This document shows, one piece after another, positions 59,951-64,000 of a stretch of DNA of 64,000 bases. The translations under genes and the position numbers were made by a program. Source of the stretch: Xanthobacter tagetidis (GTDB lineage: Bacteria; Pseudomonadota; Alphaproteobacteria; Rhizobiales; Xanthobacteraceae). Where the stretch lies: NCBI RefSeq assembly GCF_003667445.1, contig NZ_RCTF01000001.1:124001-188000 (forward strand), given 5' to 3'. Positions within the stretch are counted from its first letter, which is position 1, and each line of letters starts with the position of its first letter. Below the pieces are notes generated by a model that did not search any database, had not been told where the DNA came from, and was given only the letters and a program-made list of their open reading frames with translations.

Positions 59951-61192
59951 TCAGGCGGCAGCCTTTGTCCCGGCGCCGATCACGCCCTTGGCGGCAAGGT
60001 CGGCCCGCGCCCGCTCGTCGAGACCGAGCAGGGTGCCGAACACCTCGCCATTGTGCTGGCCGAGATCGGGCCCGCAGGCGGCGACCTTGCCGGGCGTCTC
60101 GGACAGGCGCGGGAAGGTGTTCTGCATCCGCAGGCTGCCGAACATGGGGTGGGCGATCTTCACGATCGCCTCGCGCGCCTTGAAGTGCGCGTCCTCCAGC
60201 ATCTCCGGCGCGCGGTAGATGTCGCCGCGCGGCACGCCGTGGGAATCCAGCAGCGCGCCCAGCTCGTCCGCCCCCATGGTGCGCGACCAGTCGGCGATCA
60301 TGGCGTCCAGCTCCGGCTGCACCTTGCCGCGCGCCGAATGGGTGGCGTAGCGCGGGTCCTGCGCCAGCTCGGGCCGGCCCATGGCCGCGGCGAGGCGCTT
60401 GAACACCGTGTCCTGGTTGGCGGCGATCAGCACGTAATGCCCGCTCTTGGTCGGGTAGACGTTGGACGGCGCGACGTTCGGCAGGATCGCGCCGGTGCGC
60501 TCGCGCACATAGCCCGCCTGGTCGTATTCGGTGACGAGCGATTCCATCATCGCCAGCACCGCCTCGTAGATGGCGCTGTCCACCACCTGGCCGCGCCCGG
60601 TGCGCTGCACCGCGTGAAGCGCCATGAGGCCGCCGAGGCAGGCGAACACGGCGGCGAGCGTGTCGCCGATGGAGATGCCCATGCGGCTCGGCGGCGTCGA
60701 GGGGTCGCCCACCACGTAGCGCAGGCCGCCCATGGCCTCGCCGATGGCGCCGTAGCCCGCCTTCTCCGCGTAGGGGCCGGTCTGGCCGTAGCCGGAGACG
60801 CGGATCATCACGAGGCGCGGGTTGATCTTGCGCAGGTCCTCATAGCCGAGGCCCCACTTCTCCATGGTGCCGGGGCGGAAGTTCTCCAGCAGGATGTCGG
60901 CATCCGCCACCAGCTTGCGGATCAGCTCCTGGCCCTCGGGCACGCGGGCGTTGATCTCCACCGACTTCTTGTTGCGGGCGATCACCGGCCACCAGAGCGA
61001 CTTGCCGTGCTGCTTCTCGCGGCCCCATTCGCGCATGGGGTCGCCGACGCCCGGCTGTTCGATCTTGATGACCTCGGCGCCGAAATCGGCCAGCAATTGT
61101 CCGCAGAACGGGCCGGCGAGGAGCTGGCCCATCTCGATGACACGGATATCGGCCAGGGGCCCGAAGCTATCTTTCGTGCGCGGCGCACTCAT
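59951..61192 (-). CDS. CaiB/BaiF family (class III) CoA transferase
   Basis: 413 residues from the ATG at 61192 (AGGTGAT upstream; a GTG at 61201 would add three residues). Class III CoA-transferase with the N-terminal DIRVIEMGQLLAGPFCGQLL region and the catalytic Asp in MGISIGDTLAAV (about 170). It moves CoA between carboxylic acids. It is divergent from the HMG-CoA-lyase family gene, and the pair suggests activation and cleavage of a branched hydroxy-acid. Confidence 0.9.
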   Translation of the reverse strand: MSAPRTKDSFGPLADIRVIEMGQLLAGPFCGQLLADFGAEVIKIEQPGVGDPMREWGREKQHGKSLWWPVIARNKKSVEINARVPEGQELIRKLVADADILLENFRPGTMEKWGLGYEDLRKINPRLVMIRVSGYGQTGPYAEKAGYGAIGEAMGGLRYVVGDPSTPPSRMGISIGDTLAAVFACLGGLMALHAVQRTGRGQVVDSAIYEAVLAMMESLVTEYDQAGYVRERTGAILPNVAPSNVYPTKSGHYVLIAANQDTVFKRLAAAMGRPELAQDPRYATHSARGKVQPELDAMIADWSRTMGADELGALLDSHGVPRGDIYRAPEMLEDAHFKAREAIVKIAHPMFGSLRMQNTFPRLSETPGKVAACGPDLGQHNGEVFGTLLGLDERARADLAAKGVIGAGTKAAA

Positions 61193-61205
61193 GGCGATCA
61201 CCTAT

Positions 61206-61217
61206 TTGTCCGGACAA
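61206..61217. promoter_or_regulatory. Perfect palindrome in a divergent promoter region
   Basis: TTGTCCGGACAA, a perfect 12-base palindrome 13 bases before the CoA-transferase ATG and 74 before the lyase. The sequence resembles operators of GntR (FCD) regulators. No regulator gene is adjacent. Confidence 0.55.
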
Positions 61218-61291
61218 GATTGTTGGGATACAAACAGAAGGGAAACGGGCTGGCAAGGCTGCGCCGGCCCGACAAAGGGAGCAGGACGCCC

Positions 61292-62233
61292 ATGACAACC
61301 GAGACTTCCCCCACCGTCGAAATCGTCGAGGTCGCCCCCCGCGACGGCCTGCAAAACGAACAGGTTCACGTCTCCACCGCGGTCAAGGCGGAACTGGTGA
61401 GGCAGGCGCTGGCGGCGGGCCTCAGGCGCATGGAGGTGACGAGCTTCGTCAACCCGCAGCGCGTGCCGCAGATGGCCGACGCCGAGGCCTTGATGCAGGA
61501 TGTCCGGACATATCCGGGCCTCACCGCCATCGGCCTCGCCATGAACCGGCGCGGCTTCGACCGCGCGGTGGCGGCCGGATGCGACGAGGTGAACATGGTG
61601 GTGGTGGCCTCCGAGAGCCTCAGCCGGCGCAACCAGGGCATGGCCACCGCCGACAGCATCGCCATCATCCGCGAGGTCGCGGCCGCGGCGCGGGAGGTCG
61701 GCACGCCCATCTCGGTCACCATCGCCGCGAGCTTCGGCTGCCCGTTCGAGGGCGAGGTGCCGGAAGGCCGGGTGCTCGCCATCCTGGAGGAGGTGCTGCC
61801 GCTCGCGCCGCTGGAGATCGCCTTCGCCGACACCATCGGCTGCGGGGTGCCCTCGCAGGTGGGTTCCCTCGTGCGCCAGGCTAGGGCGCTTGCGCCCGGC
61901 ATGCGTCTGCGCTGCCACTTCCACAACACGCGCAACACCGGCCTCGCCAACGTGGCGGCGGCGGTGGAGGCGGGAGCCCGCACCATCGACGCGAGCCTCG
62001 GCGGCACCGGCGGCTGCCCGTTCGCACCCGGCGCCACCGGCAACGTCGCCACCGAGGACGTGGCCTGGATGCTCCACCGCATGGGCATCTCCACCGGCGT
62101 CGACCTGGAGGAGGCAGTTGAGACCGCCAAGTGGCTCTCCGACGCGCTCGGCAAGCCGATGGCCGGCGGCGTCGCCAAGGCCGGCCTGTTCCCGAAGGAA
62201 GCGGCGCTCGGCGGCTGCGTGGCGGTCGCCTGA
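61292..62233 (+). CDS. Hydroxymethylglutaryl-CoA lyase family protein
   Basis: 313 residues from the ATG at 61292. HMGL-type TIM barrel: EVAPRDGLQNE (metal Asp and Arg, about 11-21), EVTSFVNP, metal histidines in RCHFHNTRNTG and the loop cysteine in GGTGGCPFAPGATGN (near 237). The family cleaves HMG-CoA to acetyl-CoA and acetoacetate; some members split citramalyl-CoA or other hydroxyacyl-CoAs. With the divergent CoA transferase either reading is possible. Confidence 0.9.
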   Translation: MTTETSPTVEIVEVAPRDGLQNEQVHVSTAVKAELVRQALAAGLRRMEVTSFVNPQRVPQMADAEALMQDVRTYPGLTAIGLAMNRRGFDRAVAAGCDEVNMVVVASESLSRRNQGMATADSIAIIREVAAAAREVGTPISVTIAASFGCPFEGEVPEGRVLAILEEVLPLAPLEIAFADTIGCGVPSQVGSLVRQARALAPGMRLRCHFHNTRNTGLANVAAAVEAGARTIDASLGGTGGCPFAPGATGNVATEDVAWMLHRMGISTGVDLEEAVETAKWLSDALGKPMAGGVAKAGLFPKEAALGGCVAVA

Positions 62234-62255
62234 AATCGGGCCTGAGGGCGCGCGC

Positions 62256-62277
62256 GCCGGCCGGGTCCTCGGCCGGC
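62256..62277. terminator. Hairpin between convergent genes
   Basis: GCCGGCCG (62256-62263), loop GGTCCT, CGGCCGGC (62270-62277). It lies between the lyase stop at 62233 and the stop of the Sua5-like gene at 62304. There is no T run. Confidence 0.55.
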
Positions 62278-62303
62278 AGCGCTTGTGCGGAGCGGCGCTC
62301 ATC

Positions 62304-63014
62304 TCACGACGCGCGCCGCTCCAGCGCGCCCGGCCGCGCCGGCAGGCTGATGCCGAAATGGCGCTTCAGGACATAGGCGATGTCCTCATAGCAGGAGCCG
62401 AAGCGCACGATCTCCAGAGTCTCCACGTTCAGCAGCGTGGAGGACGAGCCGTAGGGATGGAAGCGCTGGAGCCCGTGGTCGATCACCAGGTCGGCGATGG
62501 CGAGGATCTCGCTCTCGATGTCCTCCACCTTGAACTTGGTGCCGCCGAGCGTGAGGTTCGCCGAGGAGCCGAACAGCGGGAATTGCGCGTCGAACGACAG
62601 CTGCGTCAGCGCCGCGTGGAACGGGCCGGCGTTCAGCAGCATCACGAGCGTGCCTTCCTTGGTGCTCGCACCCATCACCTGGGTGTCGAGGCCGGCCATC
62701 ATGGGATGGTCGGCCCGGAACGGCGCGATGCAGCCGAGCGGCAGGTCGTAGTCGCCGGTGATGGCGGCGACGATCTCCGCCCCGCGCGTGCTCGTCTGAT
62801 GCACGGCGCGGTGCGCCTCAAGGCTCGCCACCATGGCGTTGAGCTTCTGCGGCGCACGCTTCTTGGTGCGGAAGATGGTGTCGAGCGCCGCCTTGGAGCC
62901 GCCGAGGATGGAATAGCCGATGGTGTTTGGCACCACGGCGATGCCACCCTTCCGCAGCACCTCGAAGGCGCGGGCGGCATCGCCCGCGATGTCGAAGAGA
63001 GGAGCGCCCGACAT
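62304..63014 (-). CDS. Sua5/YrdC-like protein, tandem copy B
   Basis: 236 residues from the ATG at 63014 (GGAGG upstream). Sua5/YrdC/YciO fold: the KxR-type segment IFRTKKRAPQKLNAM (about 50-64) and GSSANLTLGG (about 150) fit the nucleotide-binding surface. The housekeeping member makes threonylcarbamoyl-AMP for t6A, but this protein is diverged and paired with a paralogue 14 bases upstream. It is probably a specialised carbamoyl- or acyl-adenylating or nucleotide-binding enzyme. Confidence 0.75.
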   Translation of the reverse strand: MSGAPLFDIAGDAARAFEVLRKGGIAVVPNTIGYSILGGSKAALDTIFRTKKRAPQKLNAMVASLEAHRAVHQTSTRGAEIVAAITGDYDLPLGCIAPFRADHPMMAGLDTQVMGASTKEGTLVMLLNAGPFHAALTQLSFDAQFPLFGSSANLTLGGTKFKVEDIESEILAIADLVIDHGLQRFHPYGSSSTLLNVETLEIVRFGSCYEDIAYVLKRHFGISLPARPGALERRAS

Positions 63015-63028
63015 GTCCGCGCCTCCGC

Positions 63029-63724
63029 TCAGGCCGCGACCGGCGCCGGGCGGGCCGGCAGCTCGATCTGGAAATGGCGGTTGAGGATGTCGGCGATCTG
63101 CTCGAAGCACACGCCGTAGCGGTGCACCTGGAAGCTCTTCAGATCGATGATGGTGGAGGAGATGCCTTCCGGATTCGCATAGCGCGACAGGCCGTAATCC
63201 ACCTCGATGGCGGCGATGTCGCGCACTTCACGGTCGACGTCCTGGAGGCGATACTTCGAGCCGGTCAGCGAGCGGTTCGCGGACGAGCCGAGCACCGGGC
63301 GCATGCGCTGGCGCGACAGCTCGGTGATCGCCTTGTGGAGCGGGCCGGCATTCAGCAGCAGATCGAGCGTGCCGATCTTGGTGGAGCGCTCCATGGTGAA
63401 CTCGTCCACCGAGGCGAAGATCGGATGATCGGCGCGGAACGGCGCCACCACGGAGAGCGGCAGGCCGTAGTCCTCGGTCACGGCGCGCACCAGCGTGCGC
63501 TCGCGCTCGCCGACGATGTGCAGCTCGGAGAAGATCTCGTAGTCCGCCATCATGCCGTTGGGCTTGGAGAAGCTGCGACCCTTGGCGGTGAAGATGTTCT
63601 TGATCGCGTCGCCGCAACCGCCAAACACGGCATAGGCCACATCGAGGGGAACGATCGCGACGCCCCCCTTGTCGAGCACGTCGAACACCGCCTCGGCGTC
63701 TTTCCTCGGGTCAAGCACGACCAT
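63029..63724 (-). CDS. Sua5/YrdC-like protein, tandem copy A
   Basis: 231 residues from the ATG at 63724 (AAGGAGAC upstream). It aligns along its whole length with copy B: IFTAKGRSFSKPNGM against IFRTKKRAPQKLNAM, VAPFRADHP against IAPFRADHP, LGSSANRSLTGS against FGSSANLTLGGT, and a shared C-terminus RHFQIELPARP. It follows an ABC permease gene by 29 bases, so the three may form one operon. Function unknown. Confidence 0.75.
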   Translation of the reverse strand: MVVLDPRKDAEAVFDVLDKGGVAIVPLDVAYAVFGGCGDAIKNIFTAKGRSFSKPNGMMADYEIFSELHIVGERERTLVRAVTEDYGLPLSVVAPFRADHPIFASVDEFTMERSTKIGTLDLLLNAGPLHKAITELSRQRMRPVLGSSANRSLTGSKYRLQDVDREVRDIAAIEVDYGLSRYANPEGISSTIIDLKSFQVHRYGVCFEQIADILNRHFQIELPARPAPVAA

Positions 63725-63753
63725 CTTCGTCTCCTTGGAATTTCGGTGAAAGG

Positions 63754-64000
63754 TCACTTGCTCCAGGGCGCGAGCCAGGAGCGCAATGCGATAAGCGCGA
63801 TGCGGAAGATCACCGTGGCGGTGACGATGATGACCAGCAGCGCCACCACGCCGGTGGTGTCGAAGCCCATGGAGGCCGCCGAGATCAGGTGGCCGAGGCC
63901 GGACGTCGAGCTGATGAACTCGCAGATGATGACGCCGATCAGGCACAGGCCGATGGCAAGGTCGACGGCGGCCCACATCCAGGTCACCAGGCTCGGCCCC
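63754..64000 (-). CDS. ABC transporter permease, C-terminal part (5' end off window)
   Basis: The last 81 residues of a binding-protein-dependent permease; the frame is open to the window edge. Seen: a membrane helix (LAIGLCLIGVIICEF), the SsuC-type STSGLGHLISAAS segment, another helix (VVALLVIIVTATVIF) and a basic C-terminus. It is probably an importer of the nitrate/sulfonate/aromatic group linked to the Sua5-like pair. Confidence 0.75.
   Translation of the reverse strand, partial: GPSLVTWMWAAVDLAIGLCLIGVIICEFISSTSGLGHLISAASMGFDTTGVVALLVIIVTATVIFRIALIALRSWLAPWSK

Overview
The window is high-GC DNA (roughly two thirds G+C) with tightly packed genes, no rRNA or tRNA gene that I could see, and alphaproteobacterial gene content. 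BA14K proteins, DUF3108, a dapF-mtaB-ftsY run, a NifO/ArsC-like protein, nifH and fixABCX together suggest a nitrogen-fixing member of the Hyphomicrobiales, most likely Xanthobacteraceae (Xanthobacter/Azorhizobium type). That placement is inference from gene content. The window looks chromosomal; I see no insertion sequence, prophage or CRISPR array.

Layout. 0-7.8 kb: end of a DUF3108 gene, infC with a probable AUU start, two divergent BA14K genes, aqpZ, a small exported protein, a large secreted repeat protein and a DinB protein. 7.8-13 kb: opgH, divergent from a four-gene operon (MDR dehydrogenase, PTPS-fold protein, GT4 glycosyltransferase, methyltransferase) that looks like an uncharacterised, possibly pterin-like, biosynthetic pathway. 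13-20.3 kb: housekeeping genes ftsY, mtaB, dapF, a GltB-like FMN protein, mutM and ychF. 20.3-21.8 kb: three tandem MaoC hydratases. 21.9-28.2 kb: nitrogen-fixation block with a NifO-like protein, a degenerate receiver, nifH (two NifA sites, an FNR/FixK box, a sigma-54 promoter) and fixABCX (NifA site and sigma-54 promoter).

28.3-38.5 kb: a catabolic region with a CoA ligase/SDR/metallo-hydrolase/crotonase operon, a tandem-HxlR regulator, a TRAP transporter with a small monooxygenase-like protein, and a divergent GntR regulator with mirrored operators. 38.6-44.6 kb: one 2,000-residue transglutaminase-like/DUF4011/SF1 helicase/Vsr-like nuclease/DUF3320 protein, a candidate single-gene antiviral system. 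44.7-46.3 kb: a membrane-anchored adenosine deaminase homologue. 46.6-56.7 kb: a LysR regulator, an NMT1-type ABC importer and a second CoA-thioester degradation operon (crotonase, thiolase-like aldolase, DUF35 partner, CoA ligase, two acyl-CoA dehydrogenases). 56.8-59.6 kb: an OprC-like copper receptor and DUF2946. 60-62.2 kb: a CoA transferase divergent from an HMG-CoA-lyase family gene around a perfect palindrome. 62.3-64 kb: two tandem Sua5/YrdC-like proteins and the end of an ABC permease.

How it works together: NifA/RpoN-controlled nifH and fixABCX supply Fe protein and low-potential electrons for nitrogenase, whose nifDK genes are not in the window. The two catabolic clusters each pair a transporter, a local regulator and CoA-thioester enzymes; their substrates cannot be read from the sequence. 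The most promising undescribed items are the PTPS-fold/glycosyltransferase operon at 9.7-13 kb and the multidomain helicase-nuclease at 38.6-44.6 kb.
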